Shown piece after piece: positions 51,589 through 62,797 of a stretch of 64,000 nucleotides of DNA (position 1 is its first letter; each line of letters starts with the position of its first letter). The notes under the pieces are model-generated. The model made no database searches, was not told where the DNA came from, and worked only from the letters and a program-made list of their open reading frames with translations. The stretch is taken from positions 868,001 to 932,000 of the forward strand of contig JADFUC010001644.1 in the NCBI GenBank assembly GCA_019722365.1. Direction: 5' to 3'. Both the position numbers and the translations under genes were made by a program. The stretch comes from Lithospermum erythrorhizon (Eukaryota > Streptophyta > Magnoliopsida > Boraginales > Boraginaceae).

Positions 51589-53180
51589 ATGACGAAACTA
51601 GGCTTCATCTTCCTCCTCCTCCTCCTCCCCCTGGGCGGCGCGGAGATCAAAACGCTGACAATCAGCACCGACCAACGGCCCCTAATCCTATTGGAACGGT
51701 TCGGGTTCACACACACAGGCCACGCAAGCATATCCATCTCCGCCGTGTCGGTAACCTCCACCCTGGCCACCCCTGACCCTTCTACCCTCGGCTTCTTCCT
51801 CCTTAACCAAGACTCCTTAATCCAACTCCTTATTCAGCTCCAACAAACCCCTCAATTTTGTGTCCTACAATCAAAATTCATCACTCTTTTATTCACCTTC
51901 CAAAACCTCTCCCCCCTTCCACATTCCTCCTTTAATTCCACCTACCCTATCAACTCCCCCAACGAATATTCGCTGTTTTTCGCCAATTGTGCCCCCGAAT
52001 CCAAGGTCTCCATGCGGCTTAAAACCGAGCTGTTTAATTATGATGGGGAGAATAAGGATTATTTGTCGGCCGGCTTGACTGTGCTTCCCGTGTTGTACTT
52101 TGTGTTTTCCGTGTTGTACCTCGTGTTTTTGGGGGTTTGGGTTAGGGTTTGTGTGGCGAATAAGGAGTCGGTGCATCGGATACATTTGTTGATGGGGAGC
52201 TTGGTGGTGATGAAGGCGTTGAATTTGGTGTTTGCGGCCGAGGATAAGCATTATGTTAAGGTTACCGGGACGGCTCACGGGTGGGATGTGTTGTTTTATA
52301 TATTTCAGGGGATTAGGGTTGTGTTGTTGTTTACGGTTATTGTTTTGATCGGGACCGGGTGGTCGTTTTTGAAGCCGTTTTTGCAGGATAGGGAGAAGAA
52401 GGTGTTGATGGTTGTCATCCCCTTGCAGGCAAGCGCGGATCTACCACGTTACTATTGGATGTTCGGATCATAAAATATACATTAGATCGCAATATTGTGA
52501 GATAATTGAATGATCTAGCAGTTGACCAGCACCCCTTGATCCTTGAGGTTGAGGGTTGGAATCTCATTATAAGGGGTGGGGGTTGGGAATTATTATAATC
52601 TTAATTATCAGAAAATAAAAAATCTCAATATTATTGTTTTTAATTGTGAAAAATATAGATAATGTGTAAGTACGATGTCATTTTTGAACACGCATGAAGA
52701 AGAATAATCTGGTATTGGTTGCAGGTTTTGGCAAACGTGGCGTCGGTTGTGATTGGGGAGACGGGGCCGTTTATTAGGGATTGGATGACGTGGAATCAGA
52801 TGTTTTTGTTGATTGATATTATTTGTTGTTGCGCGATTATTTTCCCGATAGTGTGGTCAATTAGGTCATTGAGGGAGACGTCCAAGACTGATGGGAAGGC
52901 AGCTAGGAATTTGGCGAAGTTGACATTATTTAGGCAGTTTTATATTGTTGTTATCGGGTATCTGTACTTTACTAGGATTGTTGTGTTTGCGTTGGGGACG
53001 ATTGCAGCTTATAAGTATCAGTGGGTCGCGAATGCAGCTGAAGAGATCGCTAGTCTTGCATTCTACATTGTTATGTTTTACATGTTTAAGCCAGCTGTGA
53101 AGAATGAATACTTTGTTCTTGATGATGAAGAGGAAGAAGCCGCGGAGATGGCTCTTCGAGATGAAGAGTTCGAACTTTGA
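51589..53180 (+). CDS. CAND7: Seven-transmembrane GOST/GPR107-like protein (CAND6/CAND7 type)
   Basis: Two exons, 51589-52428 and 52725-53180, 431 aa. Plant CAND6/7 belong to the lung-7TM/GOST family, membrane proteins of the secretory route once listed as candidate GPCRs. Residues 1 to about 18 (MTKLGFIFLLLLLPLGGA) are a signal peptide. A lumenal domain of about 135 residues follows, with a Cys pair near FCVLQS and FANCAPES. Seven hydrophobic segments run from about residue 155 to 405: the first contains LTVLPVLYFVFSVLYLVFLG, the second VHRIHLLMGSLVVMKALN, the fourth VIPLQVLANVASVVIGE and the last IASLAFYIVMFYMFKP. The acidic tail EEEEAAEMALRDEEFEL is cytosolic. The intron splits helix 4 and starts with GC (CAG|GCAAGC), the only junction that rejoins IPLQ to VLANVA. 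CAND7 against CAND6 is uncertain. The first exon is markedly GC-rich compared with its surroundings. Confidence 0.9.
52429..52724 (+). other. GC-AG intron of the CAND gene
   Basis: Donor CAG|GCAAGC, acceptor TTGGTTGCAG|GTT. Retention or use of a nearby GT would break the conserved helix 4 sequence. GC donors are a known minority class and usually have a strong AG before the junction, as here. Confidence 0.85.
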
Positions 53181-56100
53181 GTTCAATAACGGGATGGATA
53201 CATTGTTGTTTTGCAAATGAAGCATAAAATTCTCACTTTAATGTACTGTGAGTTATTAGAGAAGTTAAAGTTTCTTTGTTATTTGTCCTGTTGGAGAAAT
53301 TCGTTTTCCCTTTTCCTTCTTTGCATACCATTAAATTTTAGATTGTCATCGGAATGTGTACTTCATTATTGATAATGCAATTGTAATGTTATTTATTTAT
53401 TTATCCAATTGCCATTTTGGTCCTGTATTTTTTTAGATGGTTTACTTGCATGTTATTGGTCAACGGTTGATGCAGTTGCTATATATGGATGTGGGTGCTA
53501 TGATGTGATTTGGTTAATTTATGATTAAACAAAGTAGCTGACTGTAGTCTTAGATCTCTCTTGTAATTGCCACTTAAATTGTACTTATGTTGTAAGAGCT
53601 TCTGGAGTTATTGTGTTCTCTATGTTATGACATAATTTAGCGACCATAGATTATCTGCTGATAGGTATAGCTTTCGGACGATAGTGTCCATCCTGGAGTT
53701 CTTAAGGAAAATTCCATAGATTGGTCAATGTGAAATTGATTGAATTACATCTCAATGCAATTATAGGTTATTAAATCATTCCACTGATACTCTCAAAGTT
53801 AATGCCATCTTTCCTGCTAATTTTTGTTGTTTCTACTTTCTTTCTATAATCTGGGGCACAGTCTGCATAGATTTGATGGTTTGTGCTGAATTAGGTAAGG
53901 AACATGAATCGAAGGCTTGATTCAGTCGAGCAAGATATCTATGTTGGATATCTGATGCTATATTCCCAACCAATCTTGTCTTGCTTTCTGAATTCGACTT
54001 TCTTTGAAGGATGTAGGATGATTGATATATGAAATCACTAGTCTTAATTAATGTTCATTGCTGGTCTTACTTATTACACTTGGATCATTTATATGTATAT
54101 GAAGATAGAAGTACAGATATACAAGCCAGACCCTACAAGGACACTCTCTTTCCTGACATTAGTAAACCCAGAATTATAAGCCAAGATAATACTCATTATG
54201 ATCTAACCAAATCTCTTGAATGGATGATTTCTTCATCTATAATAAAATCACAAAGCTGCTTACCTGTATCATTTTAGATGATAAGCTTAATGATGTAGTA
54301 GTCTTTTGTATATTGTGAAGCAGTAGATAGTCTTTGCACTTCATCTTGGGTCAGTTCGGAAACCGCCTCATCACAGGGGTAAGGTTGCCTGCAATCCGAC
54401 CCCCCTTATCCCCTTAGGGGGAAACCTCTTTAGAGGCTTTGGACATTATGTTGTTGTAGGATCTCCTTGTTTACCCATACTTGGTCTGAAGTGTCTTGGT
54501 TAGATAATTAAGCTTCCACTTCAAGAGGTTTCTTCAGAGTTCAGATGACAGTACTTGTAGCTGCCTCCGAGTAAGGTCTAAGGATTCCTATCTTTCTTTT
54601 TTTGCCTAACTCTCTTATTTTTCAATGTCACCTTGTTCTTGCACTGATAATAGGATTACATCTCAATTTCTGTGATTGTTCAGGGGTAATGCTTATCAGA
54701 ATTAGGTGCTCTCTACTAGTCCCTCAGCTTCTCTACATCCCCAACTTCCCTGCCTCAGCAATCAGGTGGGAGAAACTGGCAAGGTCCAGCGGATCCATTC
54801 GTTGTACTGTCTTCTCCTAGGGTAGCCAAATCGAGTACATTATAGACCTATACAACCTTAATACAAGAATATCCACGTGCTTTTCTTACGTGCCTATTCA
54901 AGCATGTACTTTTGTCGGCTTTCTCCTATATGCTGGATGTTGCTTGTATGATTTCTGCTGAATGGCTTGATGTTGGCAAACCTATATGTTAAGTAGCTCT
55001 AGAATGGAGTCATCATGTGTAATCTTCTTCATAATTAGGAAAAAGGAATACTACTAATGTAATTTGGCACTTGATCAACCTCTAGTTTCTGTCTTATTAG
55101 ATTGACAATGTGTCCATGACATGCAAAATTTGAACAATAAATTAGCTACTGATTGTATGTTGTTCTGTTAGATATCTTTCTTTGTTTCATTACTTTTTTT
55201 ATGTCCATATTCCGCATGTCTAGCTAGCTATGTAAATCCATCAGAGATACAGCTCTAAGAGGAAAATCTTACAGCAGACGACCTTTGCAGGGTTGAATAT
55301 GATATCCTTCCATATCCATGAACAAGTGGCCAGACAATTATTTTGCTCAGATCGATGGATGCAGAACAATCGGATGCCATGTAGCTGGAACTTAGGTTCG
55401 TAGGGTTCAATCTTAACCACTGCCATCAGTTTAGTCATCGAGGGTAATACTCATCCTTTTCGGGTTGTTCTTTCTACCTACCAAACTTCGTGTTTAGCCT
55501 TTGGGTTCCCGGGTGTGGGTGCATGGATGGATGGATCTGTAGAGGCGTCTTTTATTAGATTCCCAGCACATTGGCATGAAATTTTGTTAAGTAGTCTTAG
55601 TTTATTCCACAAAGCATCAGCATTCTTACCTAATTATTCTTACCCAAGAAAGCCATATTGTTGTTACAAACTAACGGAGGAAAATTGGGTTTCTTGAAGA
55701 GTTAACTTTTGTCTCTGTGAGATAGTATTAGGAAGGATTTTGTGCTTCATTTGCCTACTTTCTTGAACTGTTACAACTTACAATCGTGTAGCATATGGTT
55801 CATTGAAAAATTAGTTTAAGATTGCCCACAAAAGTGTTACCAATCACTAGGATAGTCAATTATATGAGCAATTAATGTATTCAATTTCACTTTCACAAGA
55901 AATATATAGATGTAAGTACAGAACTTTGGGTTACCCATGAAGTATAGAACTTTGAGTTACCTATGATTATACTACTTTTTCTCATCAGAATTTTGGACAT
56001 GTCAGAACTAGAAATCAAAACTACTCTTCACCTACTGACCAGATTTTATAATTTGTCAAATCTCAGCACTACAAGAATTAACTGAAGACAAACTACTTTA

Positions 56101-56264
56101 AGACAGATTTCAATCACATTACAACATCCTAGGATTAACATATCTTCTACTTTGATGTCTTTTATCAACATATCTACTTCCTTTAAAGCTCTTGAATGAA
56201 AGAGATAATCCATAGTGCTGGACTAGGTTCATCATTGATTCTCAATTAACAGACCTTATTCCTC
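53181..56264. other. Intergenic region between CAND and ABCG genes
   Basis: Three kilobases with no supported gene. It contains a SINE-like copy at 54300-54465. The final few hundred bases should hold the ABCG promoter. Short open frames (54029-54277, 54602-54820, 55515-55697) lack similarity and are not called. Confidence 0.5.
54300..54465 (+). mobile_element. SINE-like repeat, copy B
   Basis: Contains TATATTGTGAAGCAGTAGAT, GGGTCAGTTCGGAAACCGCC, GGGGTAAGGTTGCCTGCAATC, CCCCTTAGGGGGAAACCTC and GAGGCTTTGGACATTATG in the same order and spacing as copies A and C. Length about 165 bp. Confidence 0.65.
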
Positions 56265-58457
56265 ATGTCTCAGTTCGGGCCAGAAGATGAGTTGTGGTCG
56301 CATAGCAGCCGGGCCATTCTTGACCCCAGACAAAGAATGGAGCTCCAAAAAGTCTCCAGCAAACAAAAACAGCATGTGTCAGTGTCACTTGCTGAGCTTT
56401 TTCGTCGAGTTGGCGAGCCAGATGACAGTATGGAAGGCCTAATTCAACACCCTTCTTCATACCCTTTTGTTCTTTCCTTTCAGGACCTTTCGTATAGTGT
56501 TAACGTTCAGCGAATATTTTCTTGTTTTGGTGGTGGTAACAAAAACCATGACACATTAGGCCACTCAGGTAGGAATGAAGAGCACACCAAAGTGCTGTTG
56601 AATGATATCTCAGGCCAAGCCAGGGAAGGTGAGATCCTAGCTGTTCTTGGCGCCAGTGGTTCAGGGAAATCGACTCTGATTGATGCATTGGCTGATCGGA
56701 TTTCACGAGAAAGCCTCCTAGGAACAGTTACTCTAAATGGAGAAGTACTAGAGTCTAAGCTTCTCAAAGTGATATCAGCTTATGTTAAGCAGGATGATCT
56801 ACTATTTCCAATGCTTACTGTTGAAGAGACACTCATGTTTTCTGCTGAATTCAGGCTTCCAAGAACTTTATCCAAATCTAAGAAGAAAGCCAGAGTTCAA
56901 GCCTTGATTGATCAATTGGGCTTGAGGAACGCCGCCAAGACTATTATAGGAGATGAAGGCCACAGGGGAGTCTCCGGTGGTGAACGCCGTCGTGTATCCA
57001 TAGGGACCGACATCATTCATGACCCCATATTACTATTTCTTGATGAACCCACATCAGGTCTTGATTCCACTAGTGCATACATGGTGGTGAAAGTCTTGCA
57101 GAGGATAGCACAGAGTGGAAGCATAGTGATCATGTCTATTCATCAGCCAAGTTACAGAATTCTCGATTTGCTTGATCATTTGATATTTCTTTCAAGAGGT
57201 CACAATGTGTTCAACGGATCAGTGACTAAGCTTCCACAATTTTTTTCTGAATTCGGACGCCCAATTCCATCAAATGAAGACAAGTCAGAATTTGTTCTTG
57301 ATTTGATCAGAGAACTTGAAGGATCTCCCACAGGAACTAAAAGTCTTGTTGATTTCAACAAGTCCTGGCAAGCCAGAGAAAACTGCAGAAATCTGAACCT
57401 CTCAAATCCATCACTGAAAGATGCCATCATTTCAAGTATTTCAAAGGGGAAATTGGTGGTCACAGGGACAACAAATGGCACTGTTGATAATGCAAATCTA
57501 TCATCAGTTCCAAAGTTTGCCAATCCAATATGGACAGAAATGGTTGTAATTGCCAAACGATCGACTCTAAACTCAATGAGGTCTCCTGAATTGTTTGGTA
57601 CTCGTCTTGGCGCTGTGCTTGTGACTGGGTTCATACTAGCCACTGTTTTCTGGAGGCTAGGCGACTCCCCAAAAGGCACCCAAGAAAGACTCGGCTTTTT
57701 CGCCTTTGCAATGTCAACAACATTCTACACTTGTGCAGAAGCCATCCCCGTCTTTCTCCAACAACGTTACATCTTCATGAGGGAGACATCTTACAATGCT
57801 TATCGACGCTCATCGTACGTGCTGTCTCACTCAATAATTTCAATACCTTCCTTAATCATCCTTTCTGTTGTATTTTCAGCAGCAACATTTTGGGCTGTTG
57901 GATTATCGGGTGGGACTTCTGGGTTCCTATTCTTTTTCGTCTTCATTTTGGCTTCATTCTGGGCAGGCAATTCTTTTGTCACATTTCTCTCTGGTGTAAT
58001 CTTCAATGAAATGATGGGGTTCACAGTGGTAGTTGCAACTTTATCATACTTCTTGCTCTTCAGTGGATTCTTCATCTCTAGTGACAGAATCCCCCCTTAT
58101 TGGATTTGGTTCCATTATGCTTCATTGGTGAAATATCCTTTCCAGGGGGTTCTACAGAACGAATTCGATGACCCAAACAGGTGTTTTGTGAAAGGGACAC
58201 AGATTTTCGACAATTCGCCATTGAAGGACTACTCGGAATCCGTGAAGCTGAATATGTTGCACTCCATGAGCAAGACATTGGGTATGAATATCACTAGTTC
58301 AACATGCTTGACAACAGGGGTGGATATATTGAAACAATCTGGAGCTACTGATTTAAACAAATGGAGCTGCTTGTGGATCACTATAGCATTGGGGTTTTTC
58401 TTCAGGATTCTCTTCTATTTTGCCTTGTTGTTTGGAAGCAAAAATAAGAGAAAATGA
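56265..58457 (+). CDS. ABC transporter G family half-transporter (ABCG1/2/6/16/20 clade)
   Basis: One uninterrupted exon of 730 codons. Members of this clade sit in the plasma membrane and export lipid precursors for suberin and the pollen wall. The reverse-type (ATPase first) architecture is clear: Walker [10 protein letters not shown] (129-137), Q-loop YVKQDD (about 173-178), ABC signature [10 protein letters not shown] (236-245), Walker B ILLFLDEP (255-262) and the switch His in IMSIHQPS. The transmembrane half, about 445-725, begins [24 protein letters not shown] and has six predicted helices with a Cys-containing loop before the last. It ends GSKNKRK, as in Arabidopsis ABCG1. The absence of introns is typical of this clade. 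The N-terminus before MELQKVSSK (codon 25, nucleotide 56337) is not clearly conserved, so that internal ATG is an alternative start. Confidence 0.93.
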   Translation: MSQFGPEDELWSHSSRAILDPRQRMELQKVSSKQKQHVSVSLAELFRRVGEPDDSMEGLIQHPSSYPFVLSFQDLSYSVNVQRIFSCFGGGNKNHDTLGHSGRNEEHTKVLLNDISGQAREGEILAVLGASGSGKSTLIDALADRISRESLLGTVTLNGEVLESKLLKVISAYVKQDDLLFPMLTVEETLMFSAEFRLPRTLSKSKKKARVQALIDQLGLRNAAKTIIGDEGHRGVSGGERRRVSIGTDIIHDPILLFLDEPTSGLDSTSAYMVVKVLQRIAQSGSIVIMSIHQPSYRILDLLDHLIFLSRGHNVFNGSVTKLPQFFSEFGRPIPSNEDKSEFVLDLIRELEGSPTGTKSLVDFNKSWQARENCRNLNLSNPSLKDAIISSISKGKLVVTGTTNGTVDNANLSSVPKFANPIWTEMVVIAKRSTLNSMRSPELFGTRLGAVLVTGFILATVFWRLGDSPKGTQERLGFFAFAMSTTFYTCAEAIPVFLQQRYIFMRETSYNAYRRSSYVLSHSIISIPSLIILSVVFSAATFWAVGLSGGTSGFLFFFVFILASFWAGNSFVTFLSGVIFNEMMGFTVVVATLSYFLLFSGFFISSDRIPPYWIWFHYASLVKYPFQGVLQNEFDDPNRCFVKGTQIFDNSPLKDYSESVKLNMLHSMSKTLGMNITSSTCLTTGVDILKQSGATDLNKWSCLWITIALGFFFRILFYFALLFGSKNKRK

Positions 58458-59302
58458 TCAAGAAGAAGGCAGGAATTTATATTTCTAATATTTTAATATA
58501 CTATTTCATCACTAATGTTGGTTTTAGGAAGCTGAGTAGTGAGTAGTAGAGGCTTGAATGTTCTGTGCCTCTGTTCCTCAAAACAATTGTGCTTAGATTC
58601 TGTAAAACTATTGCCTTGAATGTTTTACCTCATTGTTGATTTCTCTTTGTAGGGAAGAAAAAACTTGTGCATCACTAGACAACTTTCTGTTATTAAGCTA
58701 AGTCGAGTATGGTCGAAGGTTTTTGTTTTTAAATCCGACCCCTCCTAATCTCGCTTAGGCATGATTCAGTTTGAAGATATTTGGACATGTTAATGTACAT
58801 CAACATTATCGAGTAACAAACAATTAACCCTTATATAAATCCTTGTGCACAAGCAAAAATGTAGGGAAGAGAGTTGGTGTAGGTACTAGGTAGAACGGAG
58901 AAAAGTTGTGGTTAGAATAAAGAGTTGTTCACTAGAGCCTGATTCTAGTCATTTACAAAAGCTGAAACTCTATAAAATAAAAACTGAAACAAATATGCAA
59001 ACAATAATAGAATCTCCAGGGCTGATCTTCATTCATTTTTATTCTCATTTCATAACGGTTGTTCACGGAGCTAAAGGAGATGGCTCTTTTCCATATCTTC
59101 GATTCATGGTAAATAAAATCGATCACACGAGAGCAAGACCATGAGTGTTTGTTGCAGCATTGTAAACTATCAGGGCAACTAAATACGAATCGCTATGGTT
59201 TAGTTGACGCTTCTACTGTACAAGCTAACAGAGTAATTCATCCCCAATGTCATCACCTTCTATTGTTATGATATGAAAAACGGAAGAGATGCTGATTGAA
59301 CT
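58458..59302. other. Convergent 3' intergenic region
   Basis: Lies between convergent stop codons. It contains the two 3' UTRs and, near 58710-58770, a partial match (AAATCCGACCCCTCCTAATC, then TCGCTTAGG) to the SINE-like family. No gene is seen. Confidence 0.5.
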
Positions 59303-61298
59303 TTAAAGCGGACTGTTAAGTGGACCAAGACCTAATTCATCCTCAATATCATCACCTTCTTCAAAAAGTTTCAAGAACCTAGCCTGTTCTTTTTGTCTTC
59401 TCCTCTTCTGATAAAATTTGATTCCCATCACCATTCCAAGAATAAAGAGAGACGATACCAAAACGCTTATTACTACAATGAGAGTCCAATGCATTCCCTT
59501 CCCAGCATTCTCCGAGCTAGGTGATTTCTTTGAATCAGAATTTTGATCTGGATCAACATGTGACACTGATATTAAATAATGAACCGCTACTTAATGCTTC
59601 ATAATGTTTAAGAAAAGTTGAAAGATCCCAATCTGATGGAGTATATGTTAATATATGATCCCCCTTAAGTTCTTCTGTCAGCATCAGGAGACAACGAGTA
59701 TTAAGAGAATCATATTTAGAACAAAATCACTCACCAGTTACAAGATCGGAGCATTCTGCACATAGAAATGTTGCATTAAATTCCTTCTTATTTAAGTGCA
59801 CATATTGCCCATCAGATATATTGAAATCAGATGCACAAAGCTCCCACTCATCAAATACATCATCAGACTTGATAGGGTCCTGCTCATATATCCCACATCG
59901 CTTGCATTTTCTGTTGAGGAGTTCCGTCAGAGGCTGAACAAAATAAGAAACGTTTGGATGTCCATGTTAGACAAGAAGCTTACAACACACAAGATCTTTC
60001 ACAAAAATGTAAAGACTACTCATACTAATAATGATATTTAACCAAAACGAGTATTGCACGTGGAACTTCATAAACTAAATTACGCATCCATTTAATGGTT
60101 CAACATATATTAGGGAAGACAGAAGTGCAAGGGTGTAAAAGATATACAGTCAAAGTAGTACTTATACATTGTTAATACTATATAACTACACCTCAAGAAT
60201 CTCAACTATAATATTTCACACGCAGAAAACATATAGCCAAAATATGAAGAAAATGAACCTGCCACGACTCTTCGCCCCTAAACATGTAAGTGACATGTTT
60301 TCTCTTCACATCCGGAAGAAACGTCTTGTTCTCTCCTTTACATTGGAAGTATACTTTTGGTGTAGAGCTAAACCACTCATGTGTTTTAAATATTTCTATA
60401 GAATTGAGTGTAACAACAGCTGCAGATATGAATTCTGAAAAAGAAAAATATTTCAACCAAAATACATCCCAACATCAAAAAATTCCAAGATCATCTTGAG
60501 CACGATAGTATCAAATACACGAGATAAACAGGCTAAAATGACAGCGATAACAAGTGATACCAAATTTTCTATGAAATTTTAGTTATATAGTTACTTCCAT
60601 GTCCTATGGAATCGAAGATTCTATATTATCCAACTTTTGGATGATGTAAAATAAATCAAAATGGTTCATTACACTATTTACGCTTCTTATCTATTGTGAA
60701 GTGTCCGTAGTAGATATTCTTTGCATTTTATCTCGGATCACCTCGAAAACAGTCTCGCTATATTACAGAGGTAAGGTTCCATACAATCCGACCCCTTATC
60801 CCGCTTAAACGGGAGACTATTTAGGGACAATGGGGAACGTTATCCTTATGGTTTTCAGTTATATAGTTACTAAAATTTAACATAATATAGCTCAAAAATT
60901 CAAAACTGGACAATCTTATTGGGATGGAGGTAGAACCTTTTTTCATTAGAGTGCAGTAGTGCACCTAGAACCAATAATAATAATAATCTATAAATAAGCT
61001 CAAGGCACATCCCGCGATTAACTCTTCCGTGAGAGCAGGGCGTTAGTGTTTCACACTTTTAATAATCTATAAATAATCATAATTAATACACAACTGATCG
61101 CATCATTAAAAACAAAATCCATGGTTGACAGCATCGTATCTTAGTTTTAATTAAACATAATCTTCACTAATATTCTATATGTCAAAACATTATAATCAAA
61201 TAATTTAGGTATTGGATTTGAAGAATAATACCTGGAGATGGAAGGAGAATAATGAAAAACAATAAAATATAATATGGCTTTGGATGAAGACAAAGCAT
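59303..61298 (-). CDS. Small type I membrane protein of unknown function (234 aa)
   Basis: Four exons on the minus strand: 61298-61232, 60434-60259, 59933-59735 and 59565-59303; GT-AG, phases consistent, 235 codons with stop. Exon 1 gives a signal peptide (ILLFFIILLPSP in the core, cleavage near residue 22-26). The extracytosolic domain (about 26-150) carries EIFKTHEWFSSTPKVYFQCK, KGENKTFLPDV and RGEESWQPLTELL, then spaced Cys: KCKRCG, WELCASDF and FLCAECSD. This is followed by a Ser-rich stalk, one membrane helix (WTLIVVISVLVSSLFILGMVM, about 173-193), a basic stop-transfer KRRRQK and an acidic tail (LFEEGDDIEDELGLGPL). I recognise it as a conserved plant family without known biochemistry; some databases may use the label Expp1, of which I am unsure. 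A lumenal binding or adaptor role is only inference. Confidence 0.88.
60690..60850 (+). mobile_element. SINE-like repeat, copy C, in an intron
   Basis: Contains TATTGTGAAGTGTCCGTAGT, TCGGATCACCTCGAAAACAG, AGAGGTAAGGTTCCATACAA, CCGCTTAAACGGGAGACT and GGGACAATGGGGAACG in the same order as copies A and B. It lies in intron 1 of the small membrane-protein gene, antisense to it. Confidence 0.6.
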
Positions 61299-61625
61299 CC
61301 TCGTACAATAATATTTTATGAATCAAAATTAAGGAAGTTTTTAAGGATTAATAATTGTTATTACGAAATAGTGAGTTTAAGGATATGAAAATGGTCGGGA
61401 AAGATGATGAAGCTAATCAAAATAACATACGGATTTCATTCGCGCTAAACGCAGTGTTGAGAGTGACAGTGTGAAGCAACATATCATGCATCCCTTAAAT
61501 AGTAAGCTTTTTTAAGTGAAATAATGATTTGTCGCTAATGAAGCTTGCTGCCAATTGAGAGGCAAAATAGTCGTTTCCTTCCCATTTATTTGATTATGTG
61601 ACAATTTTTTCAGCTTCCAGACTTG

Positions 61626-62027
61626 GGTTGTCAATCCGAAGATCCGGAAACCACTCTGTATTCGGTCCAAAAAAACCGGCACCATATGAGTGTAATATTT
61701 TGTCAAATACCCTAATGGGACTGAGTAAGCGATAAATTACGCGAAATTCAGACCAAAAAAACCAAATTTTAAATACCTCGATGCCCACCCGAAAACTGAA
61801 CCGAAATATTATTTTCAATTATCCACCCAATAAGCTATCGGAGCGGTTCCAATCCGAATTTTTTGACCGGTACCTTTATCGATCGGTCGGATATGACCGA
61901 TCATAATATATAATATCCGGATAGGCTTGATTTTGGATGAGTGAACATGGGCTCGAGTTCGGTTCGATCGAAAATTAGCAAAACATCGAGATACCTTTTT
62001 GCTCGACAGTTCGGTATGACAACTCAT
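61626..62027. mobile_element. hAT-like non-autonomous element with 8-bp duplication
   Basis: The left end reads GGTTGTCAATCCGAAGATCC; the reverse complement of the right end reads ATGAGTTGTCATACCGAAC, a short imperfect inverted repeat centred on GTTGTCA. Flanking 8-mers CAGACTTG (61618-61625) and TAGACTTG (62028-62035) differ at one base, the length expected for hAT insertion. The interior is non-coding and rich in CCGAA/TTCGG words. Confidence 0.6.
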
Positions 62028-62797
62028 TAGACTTGATTTATTAATATCTTATACAAAAAATTGATAAATATTCACTCCATTTCATATTGCATCAATATAT
62101 GATAATTTCTATATTATAATTAATTTTTTCACGATTAAATTGTCAAATAATAATTAGTATTATTTATTTAATATATGAAATACAAAGTATTATTTATACT
62201 CGATCGGGTTAAGTTCAGATTATAAGTGAGACGTCAATTAAATGAGCTAACTAGAAACTTGAGTCGGTTTTAGCTTGGCTTGGTAAATAAACACTTCAGG
62301 AGAGTCGTGTTTCTTCTGCTTAGACGATGATGGTAATGGGCTTGGGAGTTTTGTTCCTAATTTCATACTGAGGTGGCAAATGTTCATGTGGAGTTGTTAA
62401 TAATTTTTGTAAGGTTTGTGTATGGACTATGGAAAGTCAATCGGTATTTAATTCGGTTTTTATTCAGGCGGATTCTACTATTAGTTTACATACATTTAAA
62501 GACTAAGCATATCGAAGAGCATTTCAATACATTACGAAGTATTATGTAACTTTATGGTTGTGATTGGCGTTATCATTTGCGTTTTACGTAATTGTAAGTT
62601 AATGATTGTGATGATTGGTTAGCTAATAAGACAAATGTTGATAAGAAACGTGTCACAATACTGCAAGATCTCCCATATATCTTTTTCTATGTTTTATAGA
62701 AATTCATCAATACTAGGATTTTTCTAATTTCCCTAAATGCATATAAAAAGATAAATTTCCCTCCAACATCAAGTGATCAAAATTTGAAACTAACTAA

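Noticed and set aside
56500..57679. Long antisense open frames under the ABCG gene
   Set aside because: They are mirror-frame shadows of a strongly conserved coding exon.
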